Positions 25,602 through 36,340 of a stretch of 64,000 nucleotides of DNA are shown piece after piece. The stretch lies in the NCBI RefSeq assembly GCF_006716445.1, contig NZ_VFPA01000001.1:744001-808000 (forward strand). The letters run 5' to 3'. How positions within the stretch are numbered: the stretch's first letter is position 1; every line of letters starts with the position of its first letter. The position numbers were made by a program, and so were the translations under genes. The notes under the pieces were generated by a model. The model was not told where the DNA came from. It made no database searches and saw only the letters and a list, made by a program, of their open reading frames with translations. The stretch is from Pseudonocardia kunmingensis (GTDB lineage: Bacteria > Actinomycetota > Actinomycetes > Mycobacteriales > Pseudonocardiaceae).

Positions 25602-25622
25602 GTGCGCAACCGCAGCTGGTGA
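25602..25622 (+). CDS. Array minicistron 6 (MRNRSW)
   Basis: Same as unit 5 (AAAGGAACCCCC). After it the C-rich segment breaks off into CCGCCGAGCCCCTCCGCGG, a small hairpin ending the array. Confidence 0.4.
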   Translation: MRNRSW

Positions 25623-25687
25623 CCCACCCACCACCCGACCGCCGAGCCCCTCCGCGGAGCCCGGCGACGACGCGCCCCCGGTCAGCG

Positions 25688-26938
25688 CTACCGAGCGGGG
25701 GTCGAACGTCGCGTCCCCGGTGAGGCGGTGACGTCGGCCCGGTGCCACGCGACGGCCCCGCCGACCGACAGCACCGCCCCGATCGCGCCGGCCACGGCCA
25801 CCGCCGTGGCCGGATCCCACGCGTCGGCGAGCAGCCCGCCGACGAGCACGGCACCGCCCTGGGAAGCGATGATCCCGGACGCCGCGACGCCGATGGCCCG
25901 GCCACGGCCGGCGTCCGGGGTCGCGCGCACGAAACCGGCCTGGGTCTGCAGGAGGTATGCGGTGGACAGCATCCCCGACACGCCCCACAGCACCAGGGTG
26001 AGCGCCAGGCCGGGGCGGAACGCGCACAGCACCAGCGGCACGCCGGCCGCCACCGCCAGCACCCCGACCAGCCGCGCCCTCGTCGCGGCGGGGACGAACC
26101 GGACGAACAACCAGGCGCCGAGGACGCTGCCGAGGGGGTCGGCGGCCATCAGCAGGCCGACCACGGCGGGTCCGGCGCCCAGCTGGTCGGCGTAGGGGGC
26201 GGCGAGCGCCTCCGGCACGACGTACCAGCCGACGAGCCATGCGAGGGCGACGAGAGCACGCCGGCGCGGGTCGGTGGCGATCTCGACGAGGCCGGCGACG
26301 ACACCGCGCAGGCCCCCGACCGGCGCCTCGGCGGGGGCGTCGGCGGCGCTGCCCGGCCGGGGCCGGTCCTTCACGCCGAGCCGCACGACGAGCGCCGACA
26401 ACGCGAACGACACGGCGTTGCCCAGCAGTGCGCCGGCCGGGCTGACGGCGGCGACCAGGAGCCCGCCGCTCGCGAAGCCCACGAGCTGGGCGGTCTGGCT
26501 GGTGATCTGCCGGACGGCGAGGCCGCGCTCGTAGAGCTCGCCGCGCAGGATCTCCGGGTACAGCGCCCCCTGGGCGGCGGTGTGCGGGGAGCCGAGCAGG
26601 ACGACGGCGACCAGGAGCCCGCACAGCGCCCACAGCGGGAGCCCTGGGATCGCCATCGTCGCGACGAGCACGGCGCGGGCCAGGTCGGAGACGATCATGA
26701 CCTCGCGGCGCCGGTACCGGTCGGCGAGCCCGGACAGCAGCACCCCGCCGAGCAGGGCCGGCAGGAAGGTCAGGGCGTAGGTCACCGTGGCCCACAGGGC
26801 CGATCCGGTGCGGCCGTAGACGAGCACCGCGAGGGCGACGCGCGCGAGCTGGTCGCCCACGACGGAGAACAGCTCCGCTCCCCATACGATCCGGAACTCG
26901 GGGACGCGGAAGACGGAACCGAGTCCGCTACCCGCCAT
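25688..26938 (-). CDS. MFS transporter (EntS/MFS_3-like exporter)
   Basis: A 416-aa, 12-helix major facilitator. The N-terminal half has the MFS_3 pattern FRIVWGAELFSVVGDQLARVALAVLVY and the loop 2-3 motif GLADRYRRREVMIVSDLARA. This subgroup includes enterobactin exporter-like and drug efflux proteins; the substrate is not evident. A TetR-like palindrome lies upstream at 26974-26991, suggesting repression by an unlinked regulator. Its 3' end faces the 61-bp array. Confidence 0.9.
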   Translation of the reverse strand: MAGSGLGSVFRVPEFRIVWGAELFSVVGDQLARVALAVLVYGRTGSALWATVTYALTFLPALLGGVLLSGLADRYRRREVMIVSDLARAVLVATMAIPGLPLWALCGLLVAVVLLGSPHTAAQGALYPEILRGELYERGLAVRQITSQTAQLVGFASGGLLVAAVSPAGALLGNAVSFALSALVVRLGVKDRPRPGSAADAPAEAPVGGLRGVVAGLVEIATDPRRRALVALAWLVGWYVVPEALAAPYADQLGAGPAVVGLLMAADPLGSVLGAWLFVRFVPAATRARLVGVLAVAAGVPLVLCAFRPGLALTLVLWGVSGMLSTAYLLQTQAGFVRATPDAGRGRAIGVAASGIIASQGGAVLVGGLLADAWDPATAVAVAGAIGAVLSVGGAVAWHRADVTASPGTRRSTPAR

Positions 26939-26973
26939 CCGGTCGTTCCCCCTTCAGCCCGCGCCGGCTGAGC

Positions 26974-26991
26974 CGTTCGGTGTACCGAACG
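26974..26991. promoter_or_regulatory. Palindromic operator upstream of the MFS gene
   Basis: CGTTCGGT and its exact complement ACCGAACG are separated by GT, 36 bp before the MFS start. The size and spacing suit a TetR-family dimer; no such regulator is adjacent. Confidence 0.5.
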
Positions 26992-27095
26992 TCATGGATC
27001 ATGCGCAGCGCGTCAGCCCGTCGGGCATGCTGCCGCGTCCTGCCTCTCCTGTGCAAATGCTGTGCGACGACCCCGGTGCCGGGCCGCCCGGTCGC

Positions 27096-28226
27096 TCACC
27101 GGGGGTCCGGCAGATCGCCGAGGACGTCGCTCAGCGCGACGGCGGGCAGGCCGTGGGCGGCGGCGACCTCGGGTTGGACCACGTGCCCGGCCGCCACGTT
27201 GACGCCGGCCTCGAGCGCCGGGTCGTCGACGGCGCCCGCGATCCCCCGGTCGGCGAGCGCGACCGCGTACGGGAGCGTGACGTTGGTGAGAGCGCGGGTC
27301 GAGGTGTTCGGGACGGCGCCGGGCATGTTCGCGACGCAGTAGAAGATCGACTCGTGCACGCCGAACACCGGCTCGTCGTGGGTGGTGGGGCGGGAGTCGG
27401 CGAAGCAGCCGCCCTGGTCGATCGCGATGTCGACGAGCACGGAACCCGGTCGCATGCGGGAGACGAGCTCGTTCGAGACGAGCGTCGGGGCCTTCGCACC
27501 GGGCACGAGCACGGCGCCGATGACCAGGTCGGCCCACAGGCAGGCGCGCTCCACCTCGTAGGCGTTGCTCATGATCGTCTGCAGGTGTCCGCGGTAGGTG
27601 AAGTCGATCTGCCGCAGCCGGTTGATGTTGGTGTCGAGCACCATGACCTCGGCCTGGAAGCCGAGCGCGATCGTCGCGGCGTTCATCCCCGACACCCCCG
27701 CGCCGATCACGGCGATCTTCCCGGCGGGGACGCCGGACACCCCGCCGAGCAGCACGCCGCGCCCGCCCGCGGTGCGCTGCAGGTGGTGGGCCCCGACCTG
27801 CGGGGCCATCCGGCCTGCCACCTCGCTCATCGGCGCGAGCAGCGGCAGCGACCCGTCGGGCAGCCGCACCGTCTCGTAGGCGACGGCCGTGGCGCCGGCC
27901 GTGACCAGCGCGTCGGTGCACTCCTTGGACGCCGCGAGGTGCAGGTAGGTGAAGAGCACCTGGTCGGGGCGCAGCCGGTGGTGCTCCTCGGGCACCGGCT
28001 CCTTGACCTTCAGCACCAGACCCGCCGCGGCCCACACCTCGTCGGGGTCGGCGCTGATCCGCGCCCCGGCCTCGACGAACTCCTCGTCGCGCAGGCCGGC
28101 ACCCGCCCCGGCGTCGCGTTCGACCAGCACCTGGTGGCCGCGGCCGGTCAGCTCCCGCACGCCGGCCGGGGTGATCGCCACCCGGTACTCGTGGTTCTTG
28201 ACCTCGCGCGGGACCCCGACCAGCAT
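27096..28226 (-). CDS. ald: Alanine dehydrogenase
   Basis: NAD-dependent interconversion of L-alanine and pyruvate plus ammonia. Length (376 aa) and motifs fit: N-terminal VGVPREVKNHEYRVAITP, substrate Lys in VLKVKEPVPEE, catalytic His region TYLHLAA, Rossmann VIGAGVSGMNAATIALG, and FYCVANMPGAVPNTST. ATG start; 15 bp downstream of the histidine phosphatase gene on the same strand, so probably one transcript. Confidence 0.96.
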   Translation of the reverse strand: MLVGVPREVKNHEYRVAITPAGVRELTGRGHQVLVERDAGAGAGLRDEEFVEAGARISADPDEVWAAAGLVLKVKEPVPEEHHRLRPDQVLFTYLHLAASKECTDALVTAGATAVAYETVRLPDGSLPLLAPMSEVAGRMAPQVGAHHLQRTAGGRGVLLGGVSGVPAGKIAVIGAGVSGMNAATIALGFQAEVMVLDTNINRLRQIDFTYRGHLQTIMSNAYEVERACLWADLVIGAVLVPGAKAPTLVSNELVSRMRPGSVLVDIAIDQGGCFADSRPTTHDEPVFGVHESIFYCVANMPGAVPNTSTRALTNVTLPYAVALADRGIAGAVDDPALEAGVNVAAGHVVQPEVAAAHGLPAVALSDVLGDLPDPR

Positions 28227-28241
28227 CCCGGTGATCCTGCC

Positions 28242-28880
28242 CTACCCGGCGCCCGCCGTCATGGCGAGCAGGTCGGCCACGTGGGCGATCTCGTTGACCG
28301 TGCGGACGACGCGGCGCCCGTCGCGCCCGGCGAGCACGCGCGTGACACCGGTGTAGTCGAGCGGGAACACCAAGGGGCGGTCCAGCCCGAGCAGGTGGGC
28401 GAGCCAGGCGTTCACGACGCCGGCGTGGGCGACGACGACGGCGGTCTCCCGGCCCGGGTGCGCGGCGACGACCCGCTCGAATCCGCCGGCGACCCGGCGC
28501 GTGAAGGCCGGCAGGTCGACGCTCTCGGGCAGCAGCCCGGCGAGCATCCGCTGCCAGGCCGCCGGGTCGAGCCGGGCCATCTCGTGGACGGGCACGTAAT
28601 GGGTGGAGTCGGCGTCGTACTCCCGCAGCTCGTCGACGACCACCGGCTCGCGCGCGAGCGCGGTCGCGAGCGGCGCCGCGGTCTCCCGCGCCCGGGCCAG
28701 CGGGCTGGTGTAGAGCCCGGCGACCTCGTCCCCCGCCAGCGCCTCGACGAGCCGCTGCGCCTGCTCGCGTCCGAGCGTGGTGAGCGGCGGGTCGGCAGGT
28801 CCGCCCGGCCGGTCGGCCGCAGCGGCGTCGGCGGGATGGATGCGCTCCGGCAACGCGTGCCGGACGAGGACGAGCTGCAC
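28242..28880 (-). CDS. Histidine phosphatase family protein (phosphoglycerate mutase-like)
   Basis: A 212-aa protein of the branch-1 histidine acid phosphatase superfamily: phosphoacceptor motif LVRHALPERI, then YTSPLARARETAAPLA, catalytic Glu region ELREYDAD and the second His in VVVAHAGVVNAWL. Substrate unknown. GTG 28880 has GGAGG 7 nt upstream; GTG 28886 is too close to it. Overlap of function with the ald gene is not evident. Confidence 0.88.
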   Translation of the reverse strand: MQLVLVRHALPERIHPADAAAADRPGGPADPPLTTLGREQAQRLVEALAGDEVAGLYTSPLARARETAAPLATALAREPVVVDELREYDADSTHYVPVHEMARLDPAAWQRMLAGLLPESVDLPAFTRRVAGGFERVVAAHPGRETAVVVAHAGVVNAWLAHLLGLDRPLVFPLDYTGVTRVLAGRDGRRVVRTVNEIAHVADLLAMTAGAG

Positions 28881-29033
28881 GGTCACACCTCCACCGAAAG
28901 GTTCCATCCACGGGCCCGCACGCGCGAGACCGACGTGGTGGGCGTCACGCTCTTGATCGAATCCCGCACGTCGATCTCGCCTGCGAACCTTCACCGGGTC
29001 ATGCAGCGGCCGGCCTCCGGTACCCGAGCCGAC

Positions 29034-29112
29034 ACACCCCGTCTGCGCCGACGCACCCCGTCGACGGGTGGCGTTGGGCGAATCGGGGTGCGTGCGGCGG
29101 ACACGGGGTGCG
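29034..29112. repeat. Interspersed palindromic repeat E, copy 1
   Basis: GCCGACGCACCCCGTCGACG and, 20-odd bases on, CGGGGTGCGTGCGGC form an imperfect hairpin; flanking ACACACCCCGTC and ACACGGGGTGCG extend it. A fragment recurs near 45107 (GCCGACGCACCCCGTCGACG). Confidence 0.6.
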
Positions 29113-29181
29113 CGAGCACCGCGGCCGCTCCTGCCGAGAGGTCGCAGCCGGTCCGGCGGCGTACCCGATCGCCGGTACCGA

Positions 29182-29319
29182 AGGTGGCCGGGTGGGCAGA
29201 AACGACCGAGTGACGTGGTCGCCCGGGCGACCGTCCCCGACGAGAGCCCCGGCCGGTCCACGACGAGATCGTCCCCGCCGGGTGCCACTCATCCGGCTGT
29301 GGTGCCGTTCCCCGACCCC
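29182..29319 (+). repeat. Left arm of a diverged long inverted repeat
   Basis: About 138 bp that align with the reverse complement of 29436-29572: shared blocks include AGGTGGCCGGGTGGG, CCGTCCCCGAC, GACGAGATCGTC and GGCTGTGGT, in the same order. The arms have drifted by substitutions and small indels. Confidence 0.65.
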
Positions 29320-29435
29320 ATCGAAGCGAACTTGATCAGCGAAGCAGGGACCTGAGCCGCACCCGTGCAGCACATGTCCCGTTTCCGCCGGTCAAGAGCG
29401 CCTGGACGGCATCGGACCGGTCCGATGATCACCGG

Positions 29436-29572
29436 GACGGGGCGGGACGGGACCACAGCCAGGTGCGCACCCACCCAGCAGCGACGATCTCGTCCGGAAC
29501 AGGCCTGGGCCAGGTCGGGGACGGCCGCCCGGCCGGCCACGATATTCGGTAGTTGACCCCACCCGGCCACCT
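29436..29572 (-). repeat. Right arm of a diverged long inverted repeat
   Basis: Partner of 29182-29319, separated by a loop of about 116 bp. Plus-strand blocks: ACCACAGCC, GACGATCTCGTCC, GTCGGGGACGG, CCACCCGGCCACCT. No transposase-like frame lies between the arms. Confidence 0.65.
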
Positions 29573-29813
29573 CGCCCACGGGCCGGGGGCAGGGGAACCG
29601 GCCGACTGCGCCGAGCACACGGGCCGAGGCGGAAGGCCGTGGCCTCGAGCCGGGAACATCAGAGCGACAGATCTGACGCTCTCACACCACTCTTGGCGAT
29701 CATGACGGCGAGGCGGCGTGCGAGAAGTACGTCAGCGCGGTCGTGAGGGCCATGGCGCGCGACTCGCACGCGCCGCCCTGTGATCAACGCCTGCGAACGC
29801 ACGTGGGCATCCG

Positions 29814-30239
29814 TCAGTCGGGGACGGAGTCCCCGTGGCCCGCGGCCCGCAGCGCGGCGCGCAGCTTCTCCGCGTGCCCCTCCTGCTCCTGCGCCTCCAC
29901 CGACGGGGCCGCGTTCGCGAAGTCGAAGGCGGCCATGTCCCAGGCCGGGAACACGTGCACGTGCAGGTGCGGCACCTCGAAGCCGGCGACGAGGAGCCCG
30001 ACGCGCGGCGGCTGCCACACCTCGCGCACGGCCGCGCCCACGGCGTGGGCGACCGTGGTGAGGTGCGCGACCAGCTCGGGATCCGCGTCGACCCAGTGGT
30101 CGACCTCGGCGCGGGGCACCACGAGGGTGTGCCCCGGTCCGAGCGGGTTGATCGAGAGGAAGCCGACGGCGCGGTCGTCGGACCAGACGAAGCGTCCGGG
30201 CAGCTCGCCGTCGATGATCCGGGTGAACAGGGTGCTCAT
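29814..30239 (-). CDS. HIT-family nucleotide hydrolase/transferase
   Basis: A 141-aa HIT domain protein with the signature HLHVHVFP (HxHxHxx), plus FTRIIDGELPGRFVWSDD and GHTLVVPRAEVDHWVD. Members hydrolyse dinucleoside polyphosphates or AMP-conjugates. ATG 30239 matches family starts; nine extra upstream codons do not. Divergent from the PPOX-like gene with a 41-bp gap. Confidence 0.93.
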   Translation of the reverse strand: MSTLFTRIIDGELPGRFVWSDDRAVGFLSINPLGPGHTLVVPRAEVDHWVDADPELVAHLTTVAHAVGAAVREVWQPPRVGLLVAGFEVPHLHVHVFPAWDMAAFDFANAAPSVEAQEQEGHAEKLRAALRAAGHGDSVPD

Positions 30240-30280
30240 CACCGGGGAGCCTAGCCCGGCGCGCACTACGCTCGGCGGCC

Positions 30281-30742
30281 ATGGCCCGGAGCATCGCCAC
30301 GAACACCGCCGTCGACCGCGACGGCCTCCTCGAGTTCATCCGCTGCCGGCACAAGATGGTCCTGCTCACCCCGCGCGCGGACGGCGGCTGGCAGGGCTCG
30401 CCGGTCACCGCGGGCGTCGACCCGGAGGGCCGGATCGTCATCTCCACCTACCCCGAGCGCGCGAAGGCGGTCAACGTCGCCCGGCACGGGAAGGCGTCGG
30501 TGATCGTGCTCTCCGACGACTTCGGCGGGGCCTGGGTGCAGGTCGACGGCGACGCGGAGCTGCTCACCCTGCCCGACGCGGTCGAGCCGCTGGTCGAGTA
30601 CTTCCGCTGCATCTCAGGGGAGCACCCGGACTGGGACGAGTACCGCCGCGCGATGCAGGAGCAGGGCAAGGCGCTGATCCGGCTCACCCCCACCCGGTGG
30701 AGCCCCGTGGCCACCGGCGGGTTCCCCGCCCGCCTGGCCTGA
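30281..30742 (+). CDS. PPOX-class, probably F420-dependent, oxidoreductase
   Basis: A 153-aa split beta-barrel protein of the pyridoxamine-phosphate-oxidase-like superfamily. Typical blocks: FIRCRHKMVLLTPRADGGWQGSPVT, IVISTYPERAKAVNVARHGKASVIVLSDD and LIRLTPTRWSPVATGGFPA. Actinobacterial relatives bind F420 or flavin. Cofactor and substrate cannot be fixed here. ATG near the divergent HIT gene. Confidence 0.87.
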   Translation: MARSIATNTAVDRDGLLEFIRCRHKMVLLTPRADGGWQGSPVTAGVDPEGRIVISTYPERAKAVNVARHGKASVIVLSDDFGGAWVQVDGDAELLTLPDAVEPLVEYFRCISGEHPDWDEYRRAMQEQGKALIRLTPTRWSPVATGGFPARLA

Positions 30743-30884
30743 GCGACGCCCGCGACCCGGCGCGCTGTCGGGGTACCCCGGTAACCTCTGCTCGTCAGGA
30801 GGGCCGGGCACCGGCTCCTCACCGGGACGACAGCGAGTACGTACGGCCGCGGCCGGGCGGTCACTCACCAGACGCGGAGGAACC

Positions 30885-33043
<2,159 letters not shown>

Positions 33044-33047
<4 letters not shown>

Positions 33048-35410
33048 GGCCGTCCGCCGCACCGAGCTCCACCTACCGGTTGCAGTTCTCCCGGGACACC
33101 ACGTTCACCGACGCGATCGCGCTGCTGCCCTACCTCGACGCCCTCGGCGCCGGGGCGCTCTACGCGTCACCGCTGCTGGAGTCCGGTGCCGGCTCCAACC
33201 ACGGCTACGACGTCGTCGACCCCACGCGGGTGTCGCAGGAGCGGGGCGGCGAGGAGGGCAGGCGGGCCCTGGTGGCCGCGGTGCGGGAACGCGGGCTGGG
33301 GTTCGTGCTGGACATCGTGCCCAACCACGTCGGTGTCGACGTGCCGCAGGCCAACCCGTGGTGGTGGGACGTGCTCGCGCACGGCCGCGCCTCGGAGCAC
33401 GCGGGCACGTTCGACATCGACTGGGACGCCGGGCCGGTGCTGCTGCCGGTGCTGGACGCCGACGAGGAGAAGGCCCTCTCCGAGCTGAGCCTCTCCGACG
33501 ACCGCACGCAGCTGCGCTACTACGAGCGCGCCTTCCCGATCGCGCCCGGCACCGGCGATGCCGGCACCGCGCAGGAGGTGCACGAGCGCCAGCACTACCG
33601 GCTCGTGTCCTGGAAGCGCGGGGCGGCGGAGCTGACCTACCGCCGCTTCTTCGACGTCTCCACCCTCGCCGCGGTGCGCGTCGAGCTTCCGGAGATCTTC
33701 GAGAAGACCCACCGCGAGGTGCTGCGCTGGGTCGAGGCGGGCGAGGTCGACGGCATCCGGGTGGACCACCCGGACGGGCTGTCCGACCCCGGTGCCTACG
33801 CCCGCAGGCTGCGCGCCGCACTCGGGCCCCAGCGCTGGCTGCTCGTGGAGAAGATCCTCGCGGTCGGTGAGGAGCTGCCGGCGTCCTGGCCGGTGAACGG
33901 CACGTCGGGCTACGAGGCGCTGCGCGAGATCCAGGGCGTCTTCGTCGATCCCGACGGCGCCGGCGTGCTCACCCAGCTGGCGGCCGAGCACACGGGGCGC
34001 AAGGAGTCGGCGCACGCGGCCGAGCACGCCGCGCGCCGGGAGGTGGCCGACACGATCCTGGCCGCGGAGGTGCGTCGCATCGCCGCGCTCGTGCCGGTGC
34101 CGGAGACCGCGCCGTCCACCGAGCCGGACCCCGGAGAGGCGGCCGAGCGCGTCCGGGCCGCCGTCGCGGAGCTCCTCTGCGGCTTCCCGGTCTACCGCAG
34201 CTACCTGCCCGAGGGCCGGGACGCGCTGGACACGGCGGTCACCGTGGCGCGCACCCACCGGCCCGATCTCGCCGACCTGCTGGAGGCGATCCGGGCCGCG
34301 ATGCTCGCCGACCCGGCGGGGCTGCTGGCCACCCGGGTGCAGCAGACGTCGGGGATGGTGATGGCCAAGGGCGTCGAGGACACCGCGTTCTACCGCTGGA
34401 ACCGCTTCGTCGCGCTCAACGAGGTCGGCGGCGACCCGTCCCGGTTCGGGGTGGCGCCGCAGGAGTTCCACCGCGCGCTCGCCGCGCGCGAGGCGTCCTG
34501 GCCGGTCACGATGACCACGCTCTCCACCCACGACACCAAGCGCTCCGAGGACGTCCGCGCACGCCTGGCCGTCCTCGCCGAGATCCCGGGCGAGTGGGCC
34601 GACCGGCTGCGCCGCTGGGCCGCCGCGCACCCGCTCCCCGACCGGTCGCTGGAGCTGCTGGCCTGGCAGAACCTCGTGGGCGCGTGGCCGATCCCGGCCG
34701 AGCGGATGTCGGGCTACCTGACGAAGGCGGCCAAGGAGGCCAAGCTCGTCACCAGCCACGTCGAGGCCGTGCCCGAGGTCGACGAGGCGATCGCCGCGTG
34801 GCCGGAGCAGGTGCTGGGCGACACGGAGATCGTCGCGGAGATCGAGGAGTTCGTCACCCGCATCGCGGGCCCCGGCCGGGCCAACTCGCTGGGCCAGAAG
34901 CTGCTGCAGATCGCAGGCCCCGGCGTGCCCGACGTCTACCAGGGCACCGAGCTGTTCGAGTACTCGCTCGTCGACCCGGACAACCGCAGGCCCGTCGACT
35001 GGGCGGCCCGGCGGGAGCTGCTCGCCCGGCTGGACGACGGCTGGCTGCCGGACGTCGACGCCGGGATCGATTCAGCGGGCGCGGCGAAGCTGCTGGTCAC
35101 GGCCAGCGCCCTGCGGCTGCGCCGCTACCGCCCCGAGGTGTTCACCGGCTACCGCCCGCTCCCCGCTCAGGGTCCGGCGGCGAGGCACGCCGTGGCGTTC
35201 GCGCGTTCGGCGTCGCTGGTGGCGGTGGCCACGCGGCTGCCGGTCGGCCTCGCCGAGCGGGGCGGCTGGGCCGACACGGTGCTCCCCCTGCCCGAGGGCA
35301 CGGCGGACTGGCACGACGTCATCACAGACACCCCCGTCGACGGCGCGGCGCCGAGGCTGGGGCAGCTGCTGAACCGTTACCCGGTGGCTCTGCTGGTGCG
35401 TCCCGCCTAG
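33044..35410 (+). CDS. treY: Maltooligosyl trehalose synthase
   Basis: GH13 enzyme turning the reducing-end glucose of maltodextrin into a trehalose unit. 788 aa. Family blocks: STYRLQFSRDTTFTDAIALLPYL, LDIVPNHVGVDVPQANPWWWDVL, DGIRVDHPDGLSDP and the C-terminal DVYQGTELFEYSLVDPDNRRPVDW. GTG start in the GTGA overlap with glgX. Partner treZ lies 0.9 kb on, beyond an opposing vapBC pair. Confidence 0.97.
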
Positions 35411-35437
35411 CGGCAGCCGGCTGTGCGCCGGGCCGGT

Positions 35438-35884
35438 TCAGCCCCGAGGCAGGAGGGCAAGGCCTTCCGCTGCGGCGGCCGTCGACAGCGCGTTGTCGAA
35501 CGACGCCATCACAGTGCCGTCTCCCACTGCCGCGCGCGTCGCCACCGCGCTGGCCAACTGCACGGCGTCGTACGCCCGTAGCCCATGGACGCCGGCCAGC
35601 CTGGCCGCGGCGTCCAGCAATCCGGGCGTCACGGCCAGCGCGACGAGCCTCGGATCCCGGTCGGTGCCCCCGAAGTAGTCGGCCTCGAACGCAGCGACCA
35701 GCACGGCGGTGTCGGCGACGTCGATCTCCCCCAGACGATGCTTGCGCCACAGTGCCGCCGGCACCTCGACCCTGGCCAGTTGCGAGACGACGAGATGGGC
35801 AATCCTTCGCACGTCCGCGGCACCGGCCTCGTCGGCGTACAGCTTCACCAGCGCCGAACTGTCAGCGAAGACAGTCGCGGTCAC
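35438..35884 (-). CDS. vapC: VapC-type PIN-domain toxin
   Basis: Probable RNA endonuclease of a type II toxin-antitoxin pair. 148 aa with PIN acids in place: Asp8 in VFADSSALVKLY, Glu in ARVEVPAALWR, Asp in GLRAYDAVQLASA and MASFDNAL. GTG start overlaps the antitoxin stop (GTGA). Inserted between treY and treZ against their direction. Unlike the remnant at 5.3-5.6 kb this copy is intact. Confidence 0.92.
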   Translation of the reverse strand: MTATVFADSSALVKLYADEAGAADVRRIAHLVVSQLARVEVPAALWRKHRLGEIDVADTAVLVAAFEADYFGGTDRDPRLVALAVTPGLLDAAARLAGVHGLRAYDAVQLASAVATRAAVGDGTVMASFDNALSTAAAAEGLALLPRG

Positions 35885-36177
35885 CCACGCCCCTCGGTGA
35901 CCAGATCCGCAAGCGGGGTGCCGTGACCGGCTCTCTGCCGCGCATCCGAGAGCGCGTCGGGATCGGGCCGCTGTCGCGGCGCTCCTGCAGGTGCCAGGAG
36001 GCCCGCGCGACCTAGCCGCTCCCTCAACTGCTCCAGATCGGTACCGGCGAGCTCGGGATCCGTAGCAGCGCGGGCCAACCTCGTGAGGTAGTCGTTGAGG
36101 CTTCGCCCCTCGCGCACGGCGGCCGCCCGGACGCGGTCCACGACTTCGTCCGGGGCCCTCCAGGTGACCTGAGTCAT
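35881..36177 (-). CDS. vapB: VapB-like antitoxin
   Basis: A 98-aa antitoxin with a ribbon-helix-helix N-terminus (TQVTWRAPDEVVDRVRAAAVREGRSLNDYLTRLA) and a disordered acidic C-terminus (PLADLVTEGRG) that would wrap the toxin. Coupled to vapC by a 4-bp overlap. An inverted repeat lies just upstream for probable autoregulation. Confidence 0.88.
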   Translation of the reverse strand: MTQVTWRAPDEVVDRVRAAAVREGRSLNDYLTRLARAATDPELAGTDLEQLRERLGRAGLLAPAGAPRQRPDPDALSDARQRAGHGTPLADLVTEGRG

Positions 36178-36189
36178 GCAGGCATGCTA

Positions 36190-36208
36190 GCAGGCAGAAT
36201 CAGCCTGC
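36190..36208. promoter_or_regulatory. Possible vapBC operator
   Basis: GCAGGC-7 nt-GCCTGC inverted repeat 13 bp before the vapB start; TGCAGGCATGCTAGCAGG adjoining it repeats the half-site. Autorepression by the toxin-antitoxin complex is the family norm. Confidence 0.45.
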
Positions 36209-36254
36209 CGATCGCCCCGAACTCGAGACCGTCCTCGGAACGGCTGCACGCTGC

Positions 36255-36286
36255 CCTCCCATCCCGCCCATGGGCGGGATGGGAGG
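36255..36286. repeat. Perfect 32-bp palindrome upstream of treZ
   Basis: CCTCCCATCCCGCCCA joined directly to its reverse complement. It stands 55 bp before the treZ start, between divergent vapB and treZ, so it is not a terminator of either; it could bind a regulator or be a mobile palindrome. Confidence 0.75.
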
Positions 36287-36340
36287 CGTCACACCGCTGC
36301 GGCGGGCGTGTCGGAGCCGCGGCGGGCAGGATCGTCGGGC

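Larger units (their letters stand above)
25270..25640 (+). repeat. 61-bp tandem array of six minicistrons
   Basis: Six units with an exact 61-bp period and almost no divergence between neighbours. Each unit has a C-rich, G-poor segment of about 28 nt (ACCCACCCACCACCCGACCA...), then GAAAGGAG or GAAAGGAA, a 5-6 nt spacer, GTG CGC AAC CGC AGC TGG and TGA. GTG positions: 25297, 25358, 25419, 25480, 25541 and 25602. Units 1-4 have AAAGGAGCACCC, units 5-6 AAAGGAACCCCC. There are no spacers, so it is not a CRISPR. It lies between the cyclase 4 promoter and the 3' end of the MFS gene, both on the other strand. Confidence 0.95.
28887..29813. other. Gene-free 0.9-kb stretch with repeats
   Basis: No frame here has a ribosome site plus recognisable protein sequence. 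It contains palindromic repeat E (29034-29112), a diverged long inverted repeat (29182-29319 and 29436-29572), and a near-perfect palindrome around CAGATCTG at 29672-29691. It could be an insertion hot spot or the remains of a small non-autonomous element. Confidence 0.6.

Noticed and set aside
25270..25640. CRISPR array
   Set aside because: The units are contiguous and near identical with no variable spacers, and no cas genes are present.
25089..26885. Long minus-strand frames through the 61-bp array (up to 598 codons of Gly/Trp/Val-rich repeats)
   Set aside because: They exist only because the C-rich repeat has no stops on that strand; they have no ribosome site, overlap the real MFS gene in another frame and lack family features.
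28887..29813. Transposase or IS element in the gene desert
   Set aside because: The inverted repeat is suggestive, but no frame shows a DDE/HUH motif and no target duplication could be recognised.
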